Below, one piece after another: positions 9,150 through 17,299 of a DNA stretch of 64,000 bases. A model generated the notes under the pieces. That model saw only the letters and a program-made list of their open reading frames with translations, was not told the DNA's origin and searched no databases. The position numbers were made by a program, and so were the translations under genes. Every line of letters begins with the position of its first letter. Within the stretch, counting starts at the first letter, position 1. Origin of the DNA: Noviherbaspirillum_A sp047237965 (lineage in GTDB: Bacteria; Pseudomonadota; Gammaproteobacteria; Burkholderiales; Burkholderiaceae_D); the NCBI RefSeq assembly GCF_047237965.1, contig NZ_JBDFLX010000001.1, forward strand, positions 1,984,001-2,048,000, written 5' to 3'.

Positions 9150-9536
9150 TCACTCTTGAATGCGTCGGAATGACGCGTAATGGTCTTCTGTGTAGTAGAG
9201 TTCCCGTGGACTATTTAATTCCCCGCCAGTAATGATGCGTCTGGCACCACGGTTGCGCGCACCTGGGGTCTTTACAGTGAATTCACGATAATACCCTCGG
9301 TTTTGTTTTGGCAAAAGCCTTTCATAATTGCCAAATACCGCCCCATCTTTCTCGTATGGAAATGGCCCACCCTGCCTGATCAGCTGCAGCGTCTGCCGCG
9401 CTTCGGCCGGCAGTTCGGAGACGAAAACGACATCGCGGCCACTGCCGGTACGCGCCGACACACCAAATGCCAGCAGCATCCCAAGCAACAGGAGCAATGT
9501 CTGCCGGATAAGAATTCTCATTGAAAACAAGGCCAT
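9150..9536 (-). CDS. Secreted barnase-like (N1/T1-type) ribonuclease
   Basis: A 128-aa protein with a hydrophobic signal peptide (RQTLLLLLGMLLAFGVSA) and a mature microbial RNase domain. Barnase catalytic equivalents are all present: Glu in YYREFTVK, Arg in RGARRI, His in EDHYASFRRI. The substrate-loop region GGPFPYEKDGAVFGNYERLLP is also recognisable. It would cleave RNA outside the cytoplasm. The ATG at 9536 is preceded by AGAAAG; an alternative ATG at 9521 would give 123 aa. The inhibitor gene follows directly. Confidence 0.87.
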   Translation of the reverse strand: MALFSMRILIRQTLLLLLGMLLAFGVSARTGSGRDVVFVSELPAEARQTLQLIRQGGPFPYEKDGAVFGNYERLLPKQNRGYYREFTVKTPGARNRGARRIITGGELNSPRELYYTEDHYASFRRIQE

Positions 9537-9699
9537 GTCACTTTCTGCGCAGGTCGACACCGATGGAAAAACCGGTTCCAAGGTTACCTGTACAGTTTGT
9601 GGGAAGCAACTGAAGATGGTTCGAGGTGCTTGAACCGAAGCGCGGAGCGTCCCGAAACCGAAGCCTGCCATGAGGCTCGCGGTGCAAACCAGGCCGGCG

Positions 9700-11514
9700 C
9701 TAGTCGCCGCGTGCCACGCCTTCCCGACGGGGGTCAGCGCCGCCGAACCACATTTCCTCGCCATTGCGCCGGACGCGCATGACGGCCTGCAGGCCGGAAG
9801 TCTGCTCGTCAAGCCTGATCTGATGCTCTTTCTGCTTCAGCGCACTGATGAAATTGCCCGGGAACCGGCCTCGCTCAAGTTCCGTCGGGCCATTTCGGCT
9901 ACCAAAGTTCGGAAGACTGATTGCGCTCTGGACATCCATGCGCCAGTCCAGCACGCCGACCAGTGTCTTCGCAACATAATTGATGATGTAACTACCCCCC
10001 GGGGAACCTACCAGCAGGATCAGTTTCCCCGACGAACGATCAAACACCATGGTCGGCGCCATTGAACTACGCGGCCGCTTGCCGCCCTGCACCCGGTTGG
10101 CGACCGGGCCGGCCTCATCTGCCGACACATAGGAAAAATCGGTCAGCTCATTGTTGAGCAGGAACCCGTGCACCATCTGGCGCGACCCGAATGCGCTCTC
10201 CACCGTCGACGTCATCGCCACCGCCTGGCCGTCCCTGTCGACGATGGAAATATGCGTGGTCGAAGGCAATTCGGGCGAAACATCATCGCCCCAGGCCAGC
10301 TGCATGCCTTCCGGCTTGCCGGCAGCCGCCGTACCCATCGAGCGCTCGCCGATCAAGGCCGCACGCTGCGCCAGGTAGCGCTTGTCCAGCAGCGATGCAA
10401 TGCCGCCCGGAACGGGCACGAAATCCGGATCGGTCACATAGCGGTTGCGGTCCGCATAGGCCAGCCGGCCCGCTTCGCTGAACAGGTGCACTGCCTGCGG
10501 GTTCATGCCGTTGCCGTCCGGCGCCAGCCTGCCGATCTCCGTGTTTTCCAGTATGCCCAGCATCTGGGCAACGGCCAGTCCGCCGGAGGACGGCGGCGGC
10601 ATGCCACAGATGCGCCAGATGCGGTAGCTGGTGCAAAGCGGTTCACGCTCCCTGGCTTGATAGCCTGCAATATCCTGGACGCTCAGCCGCCCCGGATTGC
10701 GTGGATGCAGCCTTACCTTGGCGACCATGTCACGCGCGACTTCTCCCTGGTAAAAGGCGTCCGCGCCCTCCTTGGCAACACGCCGCATGACCGCTGCCAA
10801 TGCGGGATTTCTTAACAAATGACCGGCTTGCCACGGCTGGCCATCCTGGTCGTAGAAGTAAGCTGCCGCCGTCGGGTCCTGCCTGAGATAAGGGTCGTCG
10901 CGCAGCAGCTTGGCGAGCCTGGGACTGACCTCGAAGCCCTGCTCCGCCATCCTGATCGCCGGCGCAAACAGCGTTTCCCAAGGCAGTTTTCCATGCTGCT
11001 GGTGCGCCCGTTCGAGCATGCGCAGCATGCCCGGAACGCCAACCGAGCGCCCGCCGATCAATCCGTCAAAATAAGGAACTGGCTTGCCGCTGGCATCCTG
11101 GAACAGTTTTTCGTCGGCCGCCGCCGGGGCGGTTTCGCGGCCGTCCAGCGTGCGCAGCTGCTTGCCGTCGAAATGCAGCATCAGGCTGCCGCCGCCCAGC
11201 CCGGACGACTGTGGCTCGACCAGGCCAAGCACCATCTGCACCGCAATGGCGGCGTCCACAGCCGAACCGCCCTGCTTCAGGATGTCGTATCCGGCATCCG
11301 CAGCGAGGGGATTGGCAGCGGACACCATGAAGCTGCGTGCATACCATCCCGGCTTGTCGACATAACCGGAGGCGGTTTCCGGCGCCGCCAGGCTGGCATC
11401 GACGGAAACCGCCTCCGGCCAGCCGTCGGGCGAGGCGCAGCCGCCCAGAAGCGCGGCCAGCAGCAGCGCCTTGCTCAGATGGGCGAACGTCGCCAGACGG
11501 CGGACCGGGATCAC
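9700..11514 (-). CDS. ggt: Gamma-glutamyltransferase (lipoprotein form)
   Basis: A 604-aa Ntn-hydrolase that cleaves gamma-glutamyl bonds of glutathione after self-processing. The N-terminus ends in a lipobox (ALLGGC), suggesting lipid anchoring instead of a free periplasmic form. Large-subunit motifs (GGSAVDAAIA, SSGLGGGSLMLHFDG) precede the autocleavage site at the Thr of LPSTTHISIVD (about residue 400), and the small subunit carries GFLLNNELTDFS and the substrate loop KRPRSSMAPTMVF. The start is a GTG overlapping the stop of the upstream dehydrogenase gene (GTGA), so it is translationally coupled to it. An intergenic gap of 163 bp separates it from the RNase gene. Confidence 0.93.
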   Translation of the reverse strand: MIPVRRLATFAHLSKALLLAALLGGCASPDGWPEAVSVDASLAAPETASGYVDKPGWYARSFMVSAANPLAADAGYDILKQGGSAVDAAIAVQMVLGLVEPQSSGLGGGSLMLHFDGKQLRTLDGRETAPAAADEKLFQDASGKPVPYFDGLIGGRSVGVPGMLRMLERAHQQHGKLPWETLFAPAIRMAEQGFEVSPRLAKLLRDDPYLRQDPTAAAYFYDQDGQPWQAGHLLRNPALAAVMRRVAKEGADAFYQGEVARDMVAKVRLHPRNPGRLSVQDIAGYQAREREPLCTSYRIWRICGMPPPSSGGLAVAQMLGILENTEIGRLAPDGNGMNPQAVHLFSEAGRLAYADRNRYVTDPDFVPVPGGIASLLDKRYLAQRAALIGERSMGTAAAGKPEGMQLAWGDDVSPELPSTTHISIVDRDGQAVAMTSTVESAFGSRQMVHGFLLNNELTDFSYVSADEAGPVANRVQGGKRPRSSMAPTMVFDRSSGKLILLVGSPGGSYIINYVAKTLVGVLDWRMDVQSAISLPNFGSRNGPTELERGRFPGNFISALKQKEHQIRLDEQTSGLQAVMRVRRNGEEMWFGGADPRREGVARGD

Positions 11515-12269
11515 TTGGGCTGCATGCGGATAGCGCCATCCAGCCGTATCGTCTCGCCGTTGAGCATCGTGTTTTCAATGATGGTCCTGGCGAGGTGGGC
11601 ATATTCATGCGGCCGGCCCAGGCGAGGTGGGAACGGTACCATGCGGCCCAGCGCGTCCTGCACTTCCTGCGGCATGCCCAAGAGCATCGGCGTTTCGAAG
11701 ATGCCCGGCGCGATGGTCATCACCCGGATGCCATTGCGGGACAGGTCACGCGCCATAGGCAGGGTCAGGCCAGCCACTGCGGCCTTGGACGATGCATAGG
11801 CTGCCTGGCCGATCTGGCCATCGTAGGCGGCTACCGAAGCGGTATTGATGATCACGCCGCGTTCACCGTCGGCGCTGGCTTCCTGCTTGGCCATCGCATC
11901 CGCGGCAAGGCGCGACATATTGAATGTGCCGACCAGATTGATATTGACGGTGCGCTGGAAGACTTCCAGCGGGTGCGGACCATCCTTGCCTACCGTCTTC
12001 ACAGCCGGCGCCACGCCGGCGCAGTTGACCAGGCCACACAGCTTGCCCAATGCCAGCGCCGCTTCCACCACGGCCTTGCCATCGGCTTCCGACGTGACAT
12101 CGCAACGCACGAACTTGCCGCCGAGTTCGGCGGCCAGCTTTTCTCCTGCCTCTACCTGCACATCGGCCAGCACCACCTTGCCGCCATTTTCCACGATCAT
12201 GCGCGCGGTGGCTGCGCCCAGCCCTGATGCGCCGCCGGTAATGATGAATACGTTCTCCTGAATCTGCAT
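11511..12269 (-). CDS. SDR-family 3-hydroxyacyl-CoA dehydrogenase (HSD17B10-like)
   Basis: A 252-aa short-chain dehydrogenase. The start at ATG 12269 is fixed by a strong AGAGAGGA ribosome-binding site and the motif MQIQENVFIITGGASGLG, which contains the NAD-binding TGGASGLG. The Ser-Tyr-Lys catalytic set appears as INTASVAAYDGQIGQAAYASSKAA. The pattern VNCAGVAPAVKTVGK and the C-terminal GETIRLDGAIRM are typical of type-2 3-hydroxyacyl-CoA dehydrogenases used in fatty-acid and isoleucine degradation. A palindromic operator and promoter lie upstream. Confidence 0.85.
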   Translation of the reverse strand: MQIQENVFIITGGASGLGAATARMIVENGGKVVLADVQVEAGEKLAAELGGKFVRCDVTSEADGKAVVEAALALGKLCGLVNCAGVAPAVKTVGKDGPHPLEVFQRTVNINLVGTFNMSRLAADAMAKQEASADGERGVIINTASVAAYDGQIGQAAYASSKAAVAGLTLPMARDLSRNGIRVMTIAPGIFETPMLLGMPQEVQDALGRMVPFPPRLGRPHEYAHLARTIIENTMLNGETIRLDGAIRMQPK

Positions 12270-12312
12270 CTTGTCCTCTCTGGGGATGGAAAATATTGGA
12301 TTGCCTGCACGA

Positions 12313-12328
12313 TTGACGTTAACGTCAA
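12313..12328. promoter_or_regulatory. Perfect 16-bp palindromic operator upstream of the SDR-ggt operon
   Basis: TTGACGTTAACGTCAA is a perfect palindrome 44 bp before the dehydrogenase start. It resembles sites I recall being predicted for LiuR, a MerR-family repressor of branched-chain amino acid and fatty acid degradation genes, which would suit a 3-hydroxyacyl-CoA dehydrogenase. That link is recalled knowledge, not verified here. Confidence 0.6.
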
Positions 12329-12335
12329 CCAGCGG

Positions 12336-12363
12336 ATTGTAGCGATTTTTATTTGAATAACAA
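12336..12363 (-). promoter_or_regulatory. Likely promoter of the SDR-ggt operon
   Basis: On the minus strand, TTGTTA (12363-12358) and TACAAT (12341-12336) are separated by 16 bp. Transcription would begin within the adjacent 16-bp palindrome, a good position for repression. The rest of the 300-bp gap up to 12570 shows no gene. Confidence 0.5.
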
Positions 12364-12570
12364 AAAGTGCGGCTCTGGGCGGCGTGCGGAACGGATGTGG
12401 CGGCCTTCGGCCAGGCGTGCTGGCGCCGACGGTACACGCAAAGCGCATGGGTGCCAGAGGCATTGGCCGGGCGTCACCAGAAGTGCAACCGGGCAAAAAT
12501 TAGCCACCAAGATCATGGCCCGCCACTTTTATAATTCACACCTTTTTTACCCTGGCCCCCGGGAAACAGC

Positions 12571-13203
12571 ATGGCACTCACAATTCAGGTCAATCTCAGC
12601 ACCTTGCTTCAGGCGATCGAGGTTTTGGGCATCGTCGCCTTTGCCATGTCGGGTTTCATCGAGGCGCGGCGCCGCGAAATGGACATGGTGGGCATTTTCA
12701 CCGTCGGTTTCATCACTGCCTTCGGCGGCGGCACGCTGCGCGACCTCCTGCTCGACCAGCGCCCGCTGTTCTGGGTGGAACGCCAGGAATATGTGCTGCT
12801 GATCTTTGCGCTGGCACTGGTGATCACGCCATTTACCCGCCACCTGAGTTCGGGGCGCGCGGAAAAATTCATCCTGGTGGCGGACGCGCTCGGCCTGGGC
12901 CTGTTCAGCGTGCTTGGCACGTCGATTGCCGAAGATGCCGGCATGCCCCTGTTCGTCTGCGTGATGATGGGCGTGATCACCGGCATTTTCGGCGGCGTGC
13001 TGCGGGACGTGCTGTGCAATGAGATCCCGCTGGTGCTGCGGCGTGGCCAGCTATACGCAACGTGTGCGTTTTTCGGCTGCTGGGTGGCGCTGCTGCTGGA
13101 CAAGATCAATGCGCCGGAAAGCCTCACCGTCAGCGCCGGCATCGCGGTGACCTGCGTGATGCGGCTGCTGGCGGTGCGTTTCGACTTGAAGCTGCCGGCT
13201 TAA
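12571..13203 (+). CDS. TRIC/YadS-family (UPF0126) membrane channel protein
   Basis: A 210-aa protein with about seven membrane spans formed from two tandem repeats of the UPF0126 module, each with the signature glycine-rich segment (GGGTLRDLLLD in the first half, GGVLRDVLCNEIP in the second). Prokaryotic members are trimeric intracellular cation channel homologues that pass K+ and Na+; some relatives are discussed as glycine transporters. Its 3' end overlaps the 3' end of the convergent pyrophosphatase gene by four bases. Confidence 0.88.
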   Translation: MALTIQVNLSTLLQAIEVLGIVAFAMSGFIEARRREMDMVGIFTVGFITAFGGGTLRDLLLDQRPLFWVERQEYVLLIFALALVITPFTRHLSSGRAEKFILVADALGLGLFSVLGTSIAEDAGMPLFVCVMMGVITGIFGGVLRDVLCNEIPLVLRRGQLYATCAFFGCWVALLLDKINAPESLTVSAGIAVTCVMRLLAVRFDLKLPA

Positions 13204-15323
13204 CGCGGCAAGCCCGGCTGCGTTGCGGCCGCAACGGCATGCGACACCGCGGCCGGTTTTGCGGCGCCGGTTTCCACCACGGTCACCGGCAACAGCGGCA
13301 CGATCAGCAGCGCCACGATGTTGATGATCTTGATCAGCGGATTGATCGCCGGGCCGGCGGTGTCCTTGTACGGGTCGCCCACGGTATCGCCGGTGACCGC
13401 AGCCTTGTGCGCCTCCGAGCCCTTGCCGCCGTGATTGCCTTCCTCGATGTACTTCTTGGCATTGTCCCAGGCGCCGCCGCCGGTGGTCATCGAGATGGCG
13501 ACGAAGATGCCGGTGACGATGGCGCCCATCAGCACCCCGCCCAGCGCCGCCGGCCCCAGCAGCATCCCAACCAGGATGGGCACAATCACGGGCAGGAGCG
13601 AAGGCAGCACCATTTCCTTGATCGCGGCCGAGGTGAGCATGTCCACCGCCTTGTCGTATTCGGGCCGGCCGGAGCCGTCCATGATGCCGGCGATGTCGCG
13701 GAACTGCCTGCGCACCTCGACCACCACTGCGCCGGCTGCCCTGCCGACCGCCTCCATCGCCATCGCCCCGAACAGATACGGCACCAGGCCGCCGATGAAC
13801 AGGCCGACGATCACGGCCGGGTCGGACAGGTCGAAGGCGACGGAAATGCCGGCACTGTCGAGCGCATGGGTATAGTCGGCGAACAGCACCAGCGCAGCCA
13901 GGCCGGCCGAGCCGATCGCATAGCCCTTGGTGACGGCCTTGGTGGTGTTGCCAACCGCATCCAGCGGATCGGTGACGGCCCGTACTTCCTCCGGCATGCC
14001 GGACATTTCGGCAATGCCGCCGGCATTGTCGGTAATCGGCCCATAGGCATCGAGCGCGACGATGATGCCGGCCATGGACAGCATGGAGGTCGCCGCAATC
14101 GCAATGCCGTACAGGCCGCCCAGGGTGTACGAAACCACGATGGCGGCACAGACCGCCAGCACCGGATAGGCGGTGGATTTCATCGATACGCCCAGTCCGG
14201 CGATGATGTTGGTGCCGTGTCCGGTCGTGGAAGCGGCGGCGATATGCTTGACCGGCTTGTACTCGGTGCCGGTGTAGTACTCGGTGATATAGACCATCAG
14301 CCCGGTCAGCACGATGCCCACCACCGCGGAACCCATCATCGGCACCCGCAGTTCCGGCGGCATGATCAGCCAGGTGACGATGCCGAAGCCGATCAGCGAC
14401 AGCACGGCTGAAATCCACAGGCCGACATACAGCGCCGACATGATCTTCTTGCCCGGCAGGTATTTGACCCGCGAGCAGCCGACGATGGAAGCCAGGATGG
14501 ACACCGCGCCCAGCAGCAGCGGGTACAGCGCCGCCTGCGTTTCCAGACCATTGAGCATCAGGGTGCCGAGCAGCATGGTGGCGATCAGGGTAACGACATA
14601 GGTTTCGAACAGGTCAGCCGCCATGCCGGCGCAGTCGCCAACGTTGTCGCCGACGTTGTCGGCAATTACGGCCGGGTTGCGCGGATCGTCCTCGGGAATG
14701 CCGGCTTCGACCTTGCCCACCAGGTCGGCGCCGACGTCGGCGCCCTTGGTGAAGATGCCGCCGCCCAAGCGAGCGAAGATGGAGATCAGCGAAGCACCGA
14801 AAGCCAGGCCGATCAGCGGCTTGATGATGTCATGCTGCGATACCGTGAAACCGGCGCCGTGCGGCGCGCTGGCGATCAGCACCCAGTAAAACAGCGTCAC
14901 GCCCAGCAGTCCGAGACCGACCACCAGCATGCCGGTGATCGCCCCACCCTTGAAGGCCACATTCAGCGCCTCGTGGATGCCAACGCTGGCCGCCTGCGCG
15001 GTGCGCACATTGGCCCGCACCGACACGTTCATGCCGATAAAGCCACAGGCGCCCGACAGCAGCGCGCCGATCAGGAAGCCGACGGCGGTGATCAGGCCAA
15101 GTCCGGGAATGAAGGCAATCAGCAGGAACAGGATCACGCCGACGATGCCGATCGTGCGATATTGCCGCGCCAAATAAGCGGCGGCGCCCTGCTGGATGGC
15201 CGACGATATATCCTGCATGCGGGCATTGCCCGCGTCCTGCCGCAAGATCCATCCGCGCGACATCAAGCCGTAAATCACCGCGATCAGGCCGCACAAGACG
15301 GCGAATCCCAAAGCTGCTGCCAT
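13200..15323 (-). CDS. hppA: Membrane-bound H+-translocating pyrophosphatase, K+-independent type
   Basis: A 707-aa protein with about 16 membrane spans that couples pyrophosphate hydrolysis to proton pumping. The substrate-binding signature DVGADLVGKVEAGIPEDDPRNP and the DNVGDNVGDCAGMAADLFE motif are intact. The segment GNTTKAVTKGYAIGSAGLA has Lys where K+-dependent enzymes have Ala, which classifies it as K+-independent and H+-pumping according to the established rule for this family. It is monocistronic, convergent with the channel gene and read towards it. Confidence 0.95.
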   Translation of the reverse strand: MAAALGFAVLCGLIAVIYGLMSRGWILRQDAGNARMQDISSAIQQGAAAYLARQYRTIGIVGVILFLLIAFIPGLGLITAVGFLIGALLSGACGFIGMNVSVRANVRTAQAASVGIHEALNVAFKGGAITGMLVVGLGLLGVTLFYWVLIASAPHGAGFTVSQHDIIKPLIGLAFGASLISIFARLGGGIFTKGADVGADLVGKVEAGIPEDDPRNPAVIADNVGDNVGDCAGMAADLFETYVVTLIATMLLGTLMLNGLETQAALYPLLLGAVSILASIVGCSRVKYLPGKKIMSALYVGLWISAVLSLIGFGIVTWLIMPPELRVPMMGSAVVGIVLTGLMVYITEYYTGTEYKPVKHIAAASTTGHGTNIIAGLGVSMKSTAYPVLAVCAAIVVSYTLGGLYGIAIAATSMLSMAGIIVALDAYGPITDNAGGIAEMSGMPEEVRAVTDPLDAVGNTTKAVTKGYAIGSAGLAALVLFADYTHALDSAGISVAFDLSDPAVIVGLFIGGLVPYLFGAMAMEAVGRAAGAVVVEVRRQFRDIAGIMDGSGRPEYDKAVDMLTSAAIKEMVLPSLLPVIVPILVGMLLGPAALGGVLMGAIVTGIFVAISMTTGGGAWDNAKKYIEEGNHGGKGSEAHKAAVTGDTVGDPYKDTAGPAINPLIKIINIVALLIVPLLPVTVVETGAAKPAAVSHAVAAATQPGLPR

Positions 15324-15473
15324 GTTGACTCCTCCATTGTTATTTCACGACAAAGTTGCAAGGACCGTGACGCCGCTATGAGTGGACGCCTGTTACCGAA
15401 ACTTATGCGCTGCCCTGTTGTTATGGAGTGCCCGGGCTGGCTGAGTCTGTACTGCATGCGACGGCAAGGCCGC

Positions 15474-15504
15474 AAAAAACAAGGCGGACACCTGGTCCGC
15501 CTTG
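15474..15504 (-). terminator. Intrinsic terminator of adk
   Basis: A perfect 9-bp stem (CAAGGCGGA/TCCGCCTTG) begins eight bases past the adk stop and is followed on the minus strand by six T residues. Confidence 0.85.
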
Positions 15505-15511
15505 CTGTTGT

Positions 15512-16168
15512 TTAGTTCGCCAGTGCGGCGAAGGCCCGGTCCCGGATTTCCTCGACCGGTCCGACGCCTTCTATCCTGCGATATTTAGGCGCGCCCGGCT
15601 GGCCGGACTCCGCCCATTTGTTGTAATAGCCAACCAGCACTTCGGTTTGCTCGTGATAGACCGCCAGGCGCTTTTTGACCGTTTCCTCGTGGTCGTCATC
15701 GCGCTGTATCAGCTCCTCGCCGGTGACGTCGTCCCGACCCTCGGCCTTGGGCGGATTGAACTTGACGTGATAGGTACGGCCGGATGCCGGATGCACCCGG
15801 CGGCCGCTCATGCGTTCGATGATGGCGCTGTCTGGCACATCGATTTCCAGAACGTAGTCGATCGCCACGCCCGCTTCCTTCATCGCGTCGGCTTGCGGAA
15901 TGGTGCGTGGGAAACCGTCGAACAAATAGCCGTTCTTGCAGTCCGCTTCCTTCAGCCGGTCCTTGACGAGCCCGATGATGATGTCGTCCGATACCAGGCC
16001 ACCCGCGTCCATCACTTTCTTGGCAGCCAATCCCATCGGCGTACCTGCCTTGACTGCTGCGCGGAGCATGTCGCCGGTGGAAATCTGGGGGATGTTGAAC
16101 TTCTCTTTGATAAAGGTCGCCTGCGTGCCCTTACCGGCACCAGGCGCTCCCAGGAGGATGAGGCGCAT
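15512..16168 (-). CDS. adk: Adenylate kinase
   Basis: A 218-aa enzyme for ATP + AMP = 2 ADP. The P-loop GAPGAGKGTQA, the AMP-binding region ISTGDMLRAAVKAGT, the FDGFPRTIPQADAM motif and the long LID domain (GRRVHPASGRTYHVKFNPPK...DDVTGEELIQRDDD) without zinc cysteines are all typical of proteobacterial Adk. Normal length; AGGAG lies near the ATG. It is the last gene before its own terminator and follows kdsB after a 137-bp gap. Confidence 0.98.
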   Translation of the reverse strand: MRLILLGAPGAGKGTQATFIKEKFNIPQISTGDMLRAAVKAGTPMGLAAKKVMDAGGLVSDDIIIGLVKDRLKEADCKNGYLFDGFPRTIPQADAMKEAGVAIDYVLEIDVPDSAIIERMSGRRVHPASGRTYHVKFNPPKAEGRDDVTGEELIQRDDDHEETVKKRLAVYHEQTEVLVGYYNKWAESGQPGAPKYRRIEGVGPVEEIRDRAFAALAN

Positions 16169-16305
16169 GAATCTTTCCTAACGAGTTTTGAAATCTGTTG
16201 CGGCGGCCGGTTTGCGGCGCCGTGGTAGTCTCTTTTACCATATTAACTTTGCACGAAACTTACCACAGAACCTTGCAACTACGGCAGCATTTGGATCGTT
16301 TTCCG

Positions 16306-17073
16306 CTATGACGCAGCGCAGGTGTCGTCATAGTGGCGACGCACCCGGGCAAGGTCCTCGGGCGTGTCGACACCGGCGGCAGGCGCATGATCGGTCAAAT
16401 GGACCGCAATCGGGTAGCCGTGCCACAACACACGCAGCTGTTCCAGCGCTTCGATCTGTTCCAGCGGCGACAGCGCCAGGGCGGGATAAGCCTGCAGAAA
16501 GGCCTGGGAGTAAGCGTACAGGCCGATATGCCGCAGCGGTCGATAGCCGGGCGGCAGTGTTGCCGTGGATAGTGCAAAACCATCGCGGTGCCAGGGGATG
16601 GCGGCGCGCGAGAAATACAGCGCGCGCTGGTTCCTGTCGAGCGCGACTTTCACCACGTTGGGATTGAACACGTCTTCCATGGCGGAAATCGGGTGGGCGG
16701 CGGTGGCCATCGGCACGTCTGCGGTGATCAGGCCGGCGGTTGCGGCAACCAGTTGCGGGTCGATCAGCGGCTCGTCGCCCTGCACGTTTACCACCACCGC
16801 ATCGGCTGGCAGGCCGATTGCCGCAGCCACTTCGGCGATGCGATCGGTGCCGGAAGGATGGTCGGCGCGCGTCAGGTGGGCGGCCACGCCATGTTCGCGG
16901 CAGGCTGCCAGGATGTCGGCATGGTCGGTCGCGACGATGACGCGTTCGGCGCCGGACAGCGCGGCGCGCTCGGCCACGCGCACCACCATGGGCTTGCCGC
17001 CGAGGTCGGCCAGCGGCTTGTTGGGCAGACGGGTCGACGCGAGCCGGGCCGGGATGATGACGGTGAAAGCCAT
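16306..17073 (-). CDS. kdsB: 3-deoxy-manno-octulosonate cytidylyltransferase KdsB
   Basis: Activates KDO as CMP-KDO for lipid A/LPS core synthesis. The 255-aa protein starts MAFTVIIPARLASTRLPNKPL, the canonical nucleotidyltransferase motif, with LADLGGKPMVVRVAE, NVQGDEPLIDP and RHIGLYAYSQAFL further on. An ATG at 17091 would add six residues but overlaps the upstream gene; the family N-terminus favours 17073. It closes the operon exbB-exbD-lpxK-trm112-kdsB, all envelope-related. Confidence 0.96.
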   Translation of the reverse strand: MAFTVIIPARLASTRLPNKPLADLGGKPMVVRVAERAALSGAERVIVATDHADILAACREHGVAAHLTRADHPSGTDRIAEVAAAIGLPADAVVVNVQGDEPLIDPQLVAATAGLITADVPMATAAHPISAMEDVFNPNVVKVALDRNQRALYFSRAAIPWHRDGFALSTATLPPGYRPLRHIGLYAYSQAFLQAYPALALSPLEQIEALEQLRVLWHGYPIAVHLTDHAPAAGVDTPEDLARVRRHYDDTCAAS

Positions 17074-17080
17074 GCCCTGC

Positions 17081-17299
17081 CTAATCGGCATGGCTGGAAG
17101 TCTGCTGGCCCGGCTCGCCCGGCATCAGCGTTGCCGCCTGCAGGTCGCGCGCCTCGTCCGGCCACATGATGGGAATGCCGTCCCGTATCGGATAGGCCAG
17201 CTTGTCGGGCCGGCAGATCAGTTCCTGCGCCTTCTTGTCATAGTCCAGCGGGCGTTTGCAGATGGGGCAAACCAGGATGTCTATCAGTCGGGAATCCAC
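17081..17299 (-). CDS. Trm112-family (YcaR-like) small zinc-ribbon-type protein
   Basis: A 72-aa protein starting at GTG 17299 (VDSRLIDILVCPICKRPLDY). The start is decided by GGAG placed seven bases upstream and by the usual family N-terminus. The CPICK knuckle and the AYPIRDGIPIM motif define the Trm112/YcaR family, which often lies between lpxK and kdsB. Only one clear CxxC is seen; the second pair is reduced to a single Cys (ELICRP). Its first 62 bases lie inside lpxK in another frame. Confidence 0.9.
   Translation of the reverse strand: MDSRLIDILVCPICKRPLDYDKKAQELICRPDKLAYPIRDGIPIMWPDEARDLQAATLMPGEPGQQTSSHAD

Noticed and set aside
13062..14411. Long plus-strand frame opposite the pyrophosphatase gene
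   Set aside because: Low-complexity His/Arg/Gln-rich translation typical of an antisense shadow; the pyrophosphatase motifs are on the other strand.
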